From: Saccharina japonica | Taxonomy: Eukaryota; Sar; Phaeophyceae; Laminariales; Laminariaceae | Length of the DNA stretch: 64,000 nt | Direction of reading: 5' to 3' | Assembly (NCBI GenBank): GCA_008828725.1 | Contig: MEHQ01003160.1 | Location: 17,049 to 81,048, forward strand | Shown: piece after piece, positions 22,551 to 32,975 of the stretch | Layout of the letters: the number at the start of each line of letters is the position of its first letter | Position numbering within the stretch: the first letter of the stretch is position 1 | Position numbers and translations under genes: made by a program | The notes under the pieces: generated by a model | What the model saw: the letters and a program-made list of their open reading frames with translations, nothing else | What the model was told of the DNA's origin: nothing | Database searches by the model: none

Positions 22551-25233
22551 GGGGGGGGGGGGGGGGGGTCCCTGGCTGCTTCTTAAGAACGTTCTTTTTA
22601 TCGAGGGACAGGAGAGGACAGTTGCTGTTGCACTGCTGTATCTAGTGTGCGGGCTTGCCGAGCCGTTGGTTTATCCGCCGATGCCGCTGCTAAACCAGCT
22701 CTGAGCGAAAAAGGCGCACCATACATAAGATAGCATACAGCAACTCAGATATGTATACCTGTTGATTCCACCTCGGGCGCATGACGGGCCCTTACACAGG
22801 CGAACAGGGTCGAGATGCTGGAGCGCTCCTCATGTAAACATAAACCACGTAGTGAAGTAGTATATATATATTATCGGACCTCGCAGTAGAAGCGAAGCGA
22901 AGTCAAGCAAGTCAAGTACCCGCAAGCATGGGACCGCACAGATGGAGAAAGCCTCGTCAAGTATATGAACTCCCTAATACCTGTAACCGTTATCGTATTT
23001 GTGGTAATTATTGCAAGCACAATCAATATCCTCCTTGCTTTGCAATCGATACTGTGCGACACCACACATCCGCAGTATGCATACCGAACAGGTGTACAGT
23101 CCCATAAACTAATATCCTCCCTGCGTGGTGAACAGTATGGCAATAAAGCATCACAATATCATAGCATGGTCACACCTCATAGCTATCCCGAAAACCACGA
23201 ATCATCATCCCGAATCAATATCACACATTCCAAATTCACGTACCGAATGTGGACCACAATGTCCGAAAACCTCAAGCAAATTCAAAGTACCGAATACCAG
23301 AAATTCAAGCAAATTCATTCAAACTAAAATACCAAAATCTAAACAATACTGGCTCAAACTTCAACAATCTTCCCAAGACACTCAGGTGCTGTAACTAGGG
23401 ACATGTGTCCGCGATAACCAAACGGCCATCAGCTCGGTGTAAATAGGTCGATACAAGTTTATCGCAGTAGGACTAACTTCAAAACCAATACACGTGCAAG
23501 ATTCTCAATACCTGAAAGATCCTCGATGCAAATCTCAACACCGAACAATGTATTCTCGGAACTACCAGACCAGCCGTTATCATTGAATATCTCCCTGAAA
23601 ATCAACAATACAGCTCCCGATCAGGTTCGGCCAACTGAATGAAGTAGAGACGATGCGAGATATGTGCGCAGTAGTACCTACTATATCAATACCCGAAAAA
23701 CATCGATAAAAAACCACAACCCAACCTTAACCCCACAAACCCAATCAGAGACCCAATCAAAATCATCCATTCTCAAATCCGCGTTCAATCAATCAGTCAA
23801 TCAATGTATCACGTGCGTACCAGAGGGCGTATCCATTACGAAGTGCCAGAAGCAAGTCTCAGTCCAGGAAACGTCCTACTAGCCTCGTACACCCTGTGCC
23901 CAGCCTCGGGACATTGTCAATATAATCTCACCATCCTCCCTTTCATACGAAAAAACGTAATCTGTCCGACCGCATGCTATGGTTTCAGGCTTACAGCAGT
24001 AGTTATTTATGCCAACTTATCGTCGGGGTAATAGGGTCTCCCCTTGCCACGAGCTGCTGGTATAATCAAGAACCTTCGAGCGATTTTCCACACCAGGAAA
24101 GTTAATGCATGACAGGGCGAGAACCCGGGTGCATGACAAGCTCCGAAGTTTACTATTTTTATCACCGAACAACAACGACTCAAGAACAGCATTTTAACTA
24201 ACCAATATCAGTGCGCGGGAAAACAAAAACGCATTGAGGTATTCATCACAACTCGAATGCCGTGATCAGACAGGTGCAAGAACATATTTCATATCGCCAA
24301 CAAAGAACACAAGTCACTGTTATATGAGTACGTGTTTAAAGCACCCACCCCGCTTATACTCCTCCTGTACATATATAGCATGCGTGCTAAATAAACAATG
24401 ATCAGAACCATCTCGTACCTAGAATTGATCCGCTACGAGGGAGGGAGGGAGGGAGGGAGGGAGGGAGGGCGGAAGAGCACACATATAATACAGCAGTCGA
24501 TCTGAATCGTTCAAAAATATTTTTACTCAGCATCAGTACTCTATTCCATCGCATATCATATCACAATACCCCAGGATATTCCAACATCGTACAACCATGA
24601 TAACCATATCTGCAGTAGTACGTTCGTTGCTTTGTACCTGGTACCTGCATACCTGGTATAACGCAGTGTCTTATATGTATGCATGGGGGTATATACGACC
24701 TTCACTATCATAAAACTGTCCGCACGCAGAGCACTACCGTTTACATCAGGTACTCATAAGATAAGCAGCACAGCAGTATTTGATTTTCTGCCATTCCCCT
24801 ATCCTACTACTCGTCAATCAACTATCACCAATCTCTACGCGCCAACCCAGATATTTGGGGAACAGAGGGAGAGAGGGAAGGAGGGAGGGAGAGGGGGTCA
24901 CATTTATCTCTACTGCTGCGGCATTTTTCCGGCTAAAAACAAGCACGAGTGCACTTGCAATTATCTGCTACTACTGCTCTTCTCTGGTACCAGGGTGTGT
25001 ATTCACGTATACAACCATACGCCAATAAATCAAGAAAAATACCGTGTGCTTATACCCAGGGATGCGTATTTCCTCACCCGGAACCAATTTTTTTCCGGGA
25101 AACAGCCTTTTTCAGCCTTTCCAAAAATTCTCCCCTATTTCCTCTCATTCGAGGAAGACAAGGCAGAATGTTGGGGGGGGGAACACAAATTATCATCCCC
25201 GTGTGGCCCATGCACTACATGAAGCACACGTAT
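22551..25233 (-). repeat. Right arm of the inverted duplication
   Basis: Inverted copy of 19,029-21,704, beginning with an 18-base G run and ending GAAGCACACGTAT. It lies exactly between the two 449-bp direct repeats, with at most one shared base at the right junction. That marks it as the inserted, derived copy. Confidence 0.95.
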
Positions 25234-25681
25234 TCCTTACCTTGAGCGCCACAACATTTGAATATGGACAAATATGATAACATATTTGGCGGGGTTATAA
25301 ATAAATCTATAAGAACGATCGAGTTAATAGGAACGGTTCCAACATATTTCCGAGTAATGTTTTTACCCAAAAAATGCAGGTGCAGTTCTAAAAAGGTCTA
25401 CATTTATGTACAACAGTAATACGCAGATATTTAATAACGTTCAATGTATGTACTATACAACATGATATGCGTAGTGGGTTTTCGATTCGTCCTTGCGCCA
25501 CTTCCCTAAGCATGTCCCGGACGGGAACTTTGTACTGACTATGATCGCAGCCTCGCGTCTTTCAGAGCGTCTACGACACATACTCATTGGCATCTACGAC
25601 CACGTTAACTAAATACTCGTACGGGTCGCCTTTTTTCGTTTTTTTCAATGTTTGTTCAACTGTATTTTTCATAGATGGCCA
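25233..25681 (+). repeat. 449-bp direct repeat, copy 2
   Basis: Second copy of 22,102-22,550. Downstream sequence continues ATACGAGATAGAAGG, presumably the original continuation of the locus before the insertion. Confidence 0.95.
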
Positions 25682-26165
25682 TACGAGATAGAAGGCTCCC
25701 CTTTGGGATTGTGGTTGACTTGGAATACCAGGGGTGTTGCAAGCTGAGAAGGGAGAATACAGCAGCAGGCGTTCGTTCCTCGTACTATTAATAGCAGCTA
25801 CTCATATACGTAGCCACCGTGCGAGCACGAAGAACATGAAAAAACTCTACTTTGCGTTGCAAGGAACGGCAGGTTCGTGGGGTGCGTTTTTAACTTGATT
25901 TTAGTATATACCTGTTTTTGGCCCCGAACGGACCAGGTGTACCTGTTTTTGGCCGCTGCCCTTGAAAATACCCCAAGCGTGACACGCTGCACACACACGC
26001 GTGGCGCACGGCACACACCGCACACACACGCACACGTGGCACATGGGACACAGTGCCCGTGCAGTAGTGGTGGGATAATATTTGCAGAGGAAGTAGAAAA
26101 GGATGCACCGAAGAAGGAGCTGATAACGTACAATACGAAAAAAAGTTTAAAAATGGAAGAAAAAA
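25682..26165. other. Dispersed repeat fragments, no gene
   Basis: 25,690-25,760 (GTTGACTTGGAATACCAGGGG, GTGTTGCAAG) resembles 58,755-58,820, and 25,880-25,965 resembles the spacer at 21,960. A CA-rich run lies at 25,985-26,050. Confidence 0.6.
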
Positions 26166-26238
26166 GCAACGCTGTGAGAATCGAACTCAAGCCTTCACAT
26201 CCACAATCGGGCATGGTGACCATTTGACTATAACTACC
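26166..26238 (-). other. tRNA-like sequence (pseudo-tRNA or SINE head), His-like anticodon GTG
   Basis: Read leftward from 26,238, a 73-nt segment carries an A-box match TAGTCAAATGG and a B-box match GAGTTCGATTCTC. A TTGTGGA loop lies at anticodon position and T6 follows immediately. The T arm pairs well (TGAG/CTCA around TTCGATT). The acceptor ends (GGTAGTT and AGCGTTG) and the anticodon stem do not pair, so it is unlikely to be a working tRNA. A decayed tRNA or the head of a tRNA-derived SINE fits best. Confidence 0.55.
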
Positions 26239-26282
26239 AAAAATTAATTTCCCAAATACCGGTACACTATTATTTGTCGCGG

Positions 26283-26902
26283 CGCGCGCCAGACGCACGA
26301 CGGGCCGCACACACATCATGCGAGCACAGCTACAAGCAGCAGCTCAGAAGAGAGAGAGAGGTGTAGTGTGATTGCTGATGACGGGTGCAAGCCTCCGATG
26401 AAGCAACCACCAGTAGCCATAACAGTACACGGCGGACCTGCCACAGGAACGTCTGCTGCTTGTGCTTCTAGGCGGGGCTGTGACCTCGTTTGTGTTCGCT
26501 GCATGGTGTCTGATGCCTCGTAGATTTCTGGAGTGAGCTTCAGGAAAGAAACATCGAACATATAAGGACAGTTGAGGTACTCCTATTTGATCAAAGCGAC
26601 CATTACATTTCAGGCCAGAGTGAGCGTGGGTCAGTCAAACACATCAGCACAACAGAAAGGTAGATGGTGGATTACGGACCACAGGCTCCGATAGACGCAG
26701 CTAGCCACAGCAGTACAGCGCAGATGGGTGTGTCACCCACGCACATTATTACCTGCTGGTGCTTATGCAGAGTTGTAACGTGCTCTCTGCATGTTGTGTT
26801 GTCTACCTGTGGTATACCGATAAGTCTGGGCTCTCCTGTGTGCTCATGATGAGCTCGTCAAAGAAGGGCAAACAACAGGACATTATTATTTACTGGTACG
26901 TA
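26283..26902 (+). repeat. ~620-bp direct repeat R, copy 1
   Basis: Homologous to 28,341-28,962, clearly similar but with scattered substitutions and small indels. Shared landmarks are CGCGCGCCAGACGCACGAC at the start and TTTACTGGTACGTA at the end. The copies flank the LINE fragment. R may be the 3' tail of the retroelement or a duplicated target. Confidence 0.9.
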
Positions 26903-27415
26903 TCGTACGCGAAGGCTCTCAAGCAGACACGATGCGAGAGCATCGCACCGACGATCCGTAAACGGCGGCTGTTCTTTGCGGGGGCCGTGGCACGCCAACA
27001 CAAGGGGCGACTACCCAGTCGGGTGATGTTCGGGACAATGGCGGGTGGGGAGGGGCGCAGACCGGGTGGACAACCAAAGACTTGGCAGAAATGCCTTGCT
27101 GAAGACCTCAAGGTGTTTCGAGCCACCAAGGGGTCCACGGCAGAGGTCCCGTTGGTGTTTGGAGTAAAGACCGCAGTGTGGACCGTTGCAGCAACTAAGG
27201 GGGGCAAGTGGTACAGGAGGGTCCTCGAAGCAGCTGAACAGTTCATGGTTCGGTGGCACGAGGACGAGGCGGAACTGAGTAGACAGCGCCACTCATCCGT
27301 TGCCGGTGATGCACAAGGAAATGGGAAGGGGGGGGGCAGCAGTCGTAAGGAAACCGCGGTTGATGAGAGCAGGAAGGAGACAGCTGACAGGGTGGCAAGG
27401 TACCAGGCTGACTAG
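26903..27415 (+). pseudogene. 5'-truncated LINE: reverse transcriptase C-terminal region
   Basis: The plus-strand frame is open across the junction with repeat R, and the retroelement part starts near 26,903. It contains IRKRRLFFAGAVARQ, GRLPSRVMFG, GGQPKTWQKCLAEDL and a charged tail ending ADRVARYQAD, with stop at 27,413-27,415. The order 'RLxxxGxVxRQ...RLPxxVxFG...GxPxxxWxxCxxxDL' is the well-known tail that follows the polymerase domain in many non-LTR retrotransposons. Polymerase and endonuclease domains are absent, so the copy is dead on arrival, as is usual for 5'-truncated LINE insertions. The last part of the frame (DESRKETADRVARYQ) is repeated 400 bp downstream. Confidence 0.8.
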
Positions 27416-28340
27416 TAAGTCCCGTCTAGACTACCCGTACTGCGCACCTCTGTAGCTGCTTCGTACGCGGCCCTGTTGTGTTTTTTTTCGTTTCGTTTTT
27501 AGTTTCATTGTTACTCCCGTTCTTATCCCTGTGATGGGGAAGAAGTACTACTTGGCTTGGTGGATGACGAGCTCCGTGCTTTCCCTTGGTTATTTCTGGT
27601 GTTTTTTTCTTATTTTCTTTTTCTTTTATTTGCTTGGTATATTGCATGTTGCAGCTTCTCCAGGGGGGCACGACAGCGATGCTACACCCCTCGCATTTTT
27701 TTTTTTTTTTTGGTATGGGTGGCGCCCAAGGGAATGGAGACAGAGGGGGGGGGGTGGTTCGTAGGGAAACAGGCGGCTGACGAAAGCAAGAAGGAGACGG
27801 CAGACAGGGTAGCAAGGTACCAGACCGACTAGCTGGTAGAACCTGTCCGTACTACGGGCATAAACCTGCCTCGGCTGCCTGGAAGGTGCTTCGGTGTGCT
27901 CCGGTTGCCTGTCCTTTCCTGTCGTTCTTAGTCTTGCTCTGTTTGAGTTGTTTTTTCATTCCATTTAATTTGATTTTATTGTCTGTCGAATCTCCTCTGG
28001 GAGAAGAAGCACGACACGTTCTTTCTTTTTGCCATCTTTTGTTCGGTTGTTTGATTGTTTGTTGATTTGCTTTAGTATGTTTATTTTCTATTCTTTTTTT
28101 ATTTTTTCCCTTTTTCATGCACCTGGATCGCTAGCAGGGTAGGTATTGCCTGTCGTATATGGCATTGCATTGTCTGCTCTGCTTACTGCACTGAGCGTAG
28201 TATCTCTGTGCCGTAGTTTTGTGACCACAGAACTGGTCCCTTTCTAGGATGAAGAATCGGCACGGACACTGGGTGTGCTGGATGTCGATGAGTAGAAAGG
28301 AAGGCTTAATGTGAAGAACACACACACATGTACAAAATAA
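27416..28340 (+). mobile_element. LINE 3' region with duplicated end of coding frame
   Basis: From 27,722 to 27,832 a second, diverged copy of the coding tail appears (AQGNGDRGGG, DESKKETADRVARYQTD, stop at 27,830-27,832). It is followed by T-rich sequence. The duplication inside the tail indicates template slippage or recombination between related copies. No clean poly-A or short tandem tail is seen before repeat R resumes at 28,341. Confidence 0.55.
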
Positions 28341-28962
28341 CGCGCGCCAGACGCACGACAGGCCGCACATACATCATGCAAGTACAGCAGCAGGCAGCAG
28401 CGCAGAAGAGAGAGGTGTGGTGGTGAGTGCTGATGACGGATGCAAGCCTTCGATGAAGCAACCACTAATTGCCACAGCAGTACACGGCGGACCTGCCACA
28501 GGAACGTCTGCCGCTTGTGCTTCTAGGCGGGGCTGTGACCTCGTTTGTGTTCGCTGCATGTTGTCTGATGCCTTGTAGATTTCTGGAGTAAGCTTCGGGA
28601 AAGAAACACGAACATAAAAACATACATAAGGGACAGTTGAGGTGCTCCTATTTGATCAAAGTGGCCACTACATTTCCGGCCAGAGTGGGCGTGGGTCAGT
28701 CACACACATCAGCACAACAGAAAAGTAGATGTGGACCGCAGGCTCCGATGGACACAGCTAGCCACAGCAGTACAGCGCAGATGGGTGTGTCACCCACGCA
28801 CGGTGTTACCTGCTGGTGCTTATGCAGAGTTGTAACGTTGTGCTCTCTGCATGTTGTGTTGTCTACCCATGGAAAACCGATGTCTGGGCTCTCCCGTGTG
28901 TGCTCATGATCAGCTCGTGAAAGAAGGGCAAACAACAGGACATTCATATTTACTGGTACGTA
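28341..28962 (+). repeat. ~620-bp direct repeat R, copy 2
   Basis: Second copy of 26,283-26,902. It runs from CGCGCGCCAGACGCACGAC to TTTACTGGTACGTA without the LINE coding part after it. Confidence 0.9.
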
Positions 28963-29212
28963 CGTACAAAATAAGGCCTCATGCAGAGAACCCGGGAAAT
29001 TGTCTTATCCACTCCCGCGGGAAAAGAAACTTCGAGTGTCCGCCACGCGAGCTACAGTGCTCGGATCGAGCTCAAACCTTGACCAATGTGTCCGGCCGGC
29101 CCTCTCGTGTCGGGGCACTTAGCGTTTTGCCGAAAAGCGCTCCTGCGAAGAGAATTCAATTGCGAAAAGCACGAAAACACCAAAAACACAACTATACATA
29201 TGTCCACCGTAA

Positions 29213-29940
29213 GGCCCGTATCAACGATCATTTTGTTTTCGAATTGAATAAATATGAATCATAATTGAAAAGACTTTGGTGAAAACTGTTACTTTGGGTC
29301 CTCGAGGAATGGTGTATTGTGTGAACAAATCGAAAGGCGCAATGGGGTCAATTAACACCCGTGGGCAACCAACGACGCGAGCGACAACCCGCGTCCTGCC
29401 CGGGGCGCCGCGGCCAGCAGTAAATTATGTCTGCCGGCACCGGCTAAGAGGCTATCGCTCTTGGGATGTCTAGGGTGGCTGGCGCAGCCCCGAAACCCCA
29501 CGCGGGCAGCAGCGACGGAGATACAGCGATCGACATTATCCTCGTGTGGTTTGGGAGGCAAATACGCATGAAAAACTGGGTTTGCAAAGGACTTGTAATG
29601 TTTTGAGGCGCTGCGGGTGGTCTTTTTGTGCTAGGGGCCGTCGGAACTCGCACTGCGGCTGCTCCAGTGGATCTGCCTCTCGGGAATGATGGCTCTCGCC
29701 TCTGAAACAGTCGACGACACGGCTTAAGTTTTGCGTGGGTTGGTTCGGTTTCGTGGAACATGTCACGTGAATTTGGATGAACTCCCTCAATCGAATATTA
29801 ATAGCACGAAGAGCAAAAGAAGAAAATAAGCCCCAAAATACTTCTTGCGAAGTTCCGTGTTATTCAATTTCATTCGGAAATGCCTTCTTGGTGATTCACT
29901 TTTCGAAATTCAACCGAGCAATTTCTTCGTTAATACCAGG
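29213..29940 (-). mobile_element. PIF/Harbinger-like element, family C, decayed copy
   Basis: The left end reads GGCCCGTATCAACGATCATT and the right end TTTCTTCGTTAATACCAGG. Both are diverged forms of the family C terminus GGGCCCGTATTAACGAAG seen at 57,822 and 62,647. The block AAATGCCTTCTTGGTGATTCA (29,879-29,899) is the reverse complement of part of 57,917-57,945. A minus-strand frame retains the family's SI..SP.L pattern (MSIAVSPSLLPAW, near 29,500-29,540). The flanking trinucleotides (TAA left, CTA right) do not match, so the boundaries may be off or mutated. Confidence 0.6.
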
Positions 29941-30152
29941 CTATCGAAAATTGAAGCCGATTCCTCTTTTCCACAAAGTAGCAGGCGCTAACACCGCAAG
30001 GGACCCCGATACCTTCAGATGTCTATCCTTCGGGAACGGAGAGGTACAACTTGAACCTCGGCCTTGAGAGCTTACGTATAGTTACCCAGTCAACATATAT
30101 CTGTAATGACCGCGTGTATCATTTGTCCCCTTTTTTGCCATTTCACTTTCAG

Positions 30153-30446
30153 GTACGACGTCCTGGGTTGGGTTTTCATCACGTCGACGGGCATGGGCGA
30201 TGGAGGGGTCCTTCAGAGATGACGGGCCACCTGTTGACCTTTTTGACGGCGTACGCAATGCTGGGCTGCTGTTCCTCGACTTGGGGTGCGAGGCGCTGGC
30301 CAGTCTCTCCGCAGCAAACGACTTGCACGGAATTGACAGGAGTCGCATCTTCGCATACGATGGGGTGCACGCAGCCATTCTGGTGACCGAAGGACGCCGA
30401 CGCATTTTCTGCCAACAAGTGTCATGCGGCTTATACGATCTGGGGT
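30153..30446 (+). CDS. Candidate internal exon of an unrecognised protein
   Basis: The 294-bp segment is preceded by a good acceptor (TTTTGCCATTTCACTTTCAG) and followed by a good donor (CTGGG/GTAAGC). One frame is open from border to border (phase 2 at the start). The peptide includes PPVDLFDGVRNAGLLFLDLG, ALASLSAANDLHGIDRSRIF and ILVTEGRRRIFCQQVSCG. LLFLDLGCE faintly recalls motif I of class I methyltransferases, but the glycine-rich loop is not convincing. I found no partner exons nearby: upstream is a family C element, downstream is repeat-rich DNA. Composition looks coding and less simple than the surroundings. It could be an exon of a host gene extending across repeats or of an unrecognised transposon. 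Confidence 0.4.
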
Positions 30447-31702
30447 AAGCCAGTAAAACGTTGTACATAGCTATATACTCGTACAAGTTTGTTGCAACTC
30501 CCACCAGAGATAGGCAAACTCACACCTTCCTTCACGTTGTTCATATCTGGTTTGATGCGTACTCATATTATGTGTCCATGAATAGCCAGTGAGGGCAGAA
30601 GCCACATCTTATGGTCCTTTCAGCACATGGTTTCAAGATTGTGTTGGGTAACGTACCCTAGGTATACCCGGGTAAATAAAGTACCCGGTTTTGTACCCGT
30701 ACTGGACACTTAGGCACGTTAGATACGACCTCGATGCTTCTCCTGAAATTTTGAAGTAAAACAGGTACGGCCTCGAAAACCTTTCCTAGCTTTTAGACAC
30801 GTTAGGTACGCCATCCACAACTCACCCGAGCATTGGGTATACCCATCGCCCAAACGCCCGACAATGGGTTAGAACGTATGAACCCAAATGCCTTACCCAA
30901 AATATGACGCTGTGGTTATGTCAGTTGCAGACCCGAAGTGACTGCTCAACCTAATTTCCTATTTCCTACTTATGACGTCATCTGAAGGACAAACAAAGTA
31001 CGTTAGGTACGCGGCCTGCCTTATACACACGTAGGGTCGTGAATAAATTGCGAAACCGATGGTGGAGACCACGATAACCCAAAATCACCGAACGAGGGGA
31101 CCAGCACACAGAACACGCTCGAGCCAGAGGCATGGCCGTGATCACGCCAAAGCTTAAGCTTGTTCTCTGGGAAGTGCAGGCCCCTGTGCAAGAAAATAGC
31201 ATACTGACGTAAACACGCACCACGATAGACACCGGCAACTCAAAGGCGAGGGGGCGATCATTTTTTTTATCTGGGCCAAAGGCTCATATCCAGTTGTTCC
31301 AACGACCCCACCGATGCATACGATTCACATTCATGTTTTTCGTAGGTACTTGACACTTAACACGGCCCTCGGTCCGCGTAAAACACCCGGGTACGTACCC
31401 GTGCCTGCTTTTGGGTATAGCCTAGAAAAACTTAGCTAAGTTATGCTACGTAGATAGGCGCATTAGGTACGACCTCGCCACCTTACCTGTACTGATGTCG
31501 GGTAGAAATAACGTTTTCATTTGAAGCAGACAATAGTTGAAATACCACTGCACCAACAGCAGCAATAACGCACCAACAGCAGCAATAACAAGTCACCAGT
31601 ACTACCGCAGCAGGTGTGCATACGATACGCAATAACGGAATAACACACGAACATGATAAATACACATCCCAAAAATGTAATGATGCGTACCATGATAATT
31701 TG
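30447..31702. repeat. Repeat-derived stretch with CGTTAGGTACG and ACCCGGGTA motifs
   Basis: The motif ACGTTAGGTACG or close variants occurs near 30,716, 30,800, 31,002 and 31,464, often followed by CCTCG or GCC. TACCCGGGTA-type palindromes occur at 30,657-30,700 and 31,388-31,400. No gene is recognised. Confidence 0.5.
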
Positions 31703-32092
31703 CAAGGTTGTGTTCTGTAGGGTTCGTACAGAACCATACCCGGGGTATTTTCCTAAGTCACAATTACCCTACAACTAACTTTTGTGAGTTACGTACGACA
31801 TTCATACTCGTACCCGGAACTTCTGTAAGTTTTGTACGACATTCATACCCGGGGTACGGGCCCAACAATGTTTATACCTGTCCGGAACTTCTGCGAATCC
31901 TGTTCGCCCGTGCCGCAATACCCGGAACTTCTGTGAGCTGTGTAAAATTATTTTACCCGTACCCGGAACTTCTGCGAGTTCTGTATAACGTTTATACCCG
32001 TACCTGGAACTTCTGTAATATATGTAAGACTGTTGCACAATACCCGGGGTAAGGGTATACCTTTGTCACAATACCCGGGAGCCCGGTACGTA
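31703..32092. repeat. ACCCGGAACTTCTG repeat, cluster 2
   Basis: Opens with GTTCTGTAGGGTTCGTACAG and ATACCCGGGGTATTTT. It contains about six units of TACCCGTACCCGGAACTTCTG type and closes with AATACCCGGGGTAAGGGTATA. Same organisation as 14,940-15,388. Confidence 0.85.
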
Positions 32093-32459
32093 CTTGGTTT
32101 ATAGACCAAACCTTAGTATGGGAGGGTTTTACTTATTGTTCCTGATACTCGCTTCGCTGCCCAAAAGTAAGGATTACATTTTCAAGACTGGGTGGGCAAC
32201 AGGTGTATGATAAAAACCGAACAGTAGCCGTACGTATTATAAATATTATGCGTATCGTAGTCGTATATAGTACCAGGTACACGTCATACGTACACATTGT
32301 ACGTGTTGTACTCGGTAGTACGATGCGGCTATGCGGTTCGCCACCGTGTAGTGAACGAGCCCCGATGTCCTGGTGCTGGCTTGGTGTTGTCGTAGCTATA
32401 ATATGCGTAGCTCTTCTTGGTTAGTTTTTATTTTTCGGTTCACCGCCCCTTGTTCGATT

Positions 32460-32510
32460 AGTACAGGACACCTAATAAGAAACAGGTTAGTAAGAAAGGT
32501 GTCCTGTACT
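32460..32510. repeat. 14-bp perfect inverted repeat
   Basis: AGTACAGGACACCT (32,460-32,473) pairs perfectly with AGGTGTCCTGTACT (32,497-32,510) around a 23-nt loop. It sits between clusters 2 and 3. Confidence 0.85.
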
Positions 32511-32516
32511 TTATGC

Positions 32517-32975
32517 AACTTTTGCAAGATTGTGTTCTCTAGGGTTCGTACCGAGCCTTACCCGGGGGGTTTTCCCTGGTAGTACCCTACAGATAATTTT
32601 CGTGAGTTCTGTGCGACATTCAAACCCGTACCCGTAAGTTTTGTAAGTTATGTACGCCCGTGCCACAATACCCGGGGTACGGGTACAGCATTTTTATACC
32701 TTCCCGGAACTCCTGTGAGTTCTGTGCGCCCGTGCCATAATAACCGGAACTTATTTGAGTTATGTAAGGCTTTCATACCCCTACCCGGAGCTTTTGTGAG
32801 TTATGCACGACATTTATACCCGTACCCGGAACTTCCGTAAGTTCTGTACGCGCCTGCCACAATACCCGGGGTATGTGTACAACAAGTTTTATACCTGTCC
32901 GGAACTTCTGTGAGTTCTGAAATATGTTTTACCCTTACCTGGAAATTCTGCAAGTTCTATAAGTTATGATACCCG
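32517..32975. repeat. ACCCGGAACTTCTG repeat, cluster 3
   Basis: Opens with GTTCTCTAGGGTTCGTACCG and carries about eight units. The closing block seen in clusters 1 and 2 is replaced by a degenerate GATACCCGTGCCTGG end, so this copy may be truncated. Confidence 0.8.

Noticed and set aside
22102..25681. 449-bp repeats as LTRs of a retroelement whose interior is the right inverted arm
   Set aside because: The interior is a near-identical inverted copy of neighbouring DNA, not gag-pol, and the repeats lack LTR ends.
26166..26238. Functional tRNA-His gene
   Set aside because: GTG falls at anticodon position and the promoter boxes are good, but acceptor and anticodon stems do not pair.
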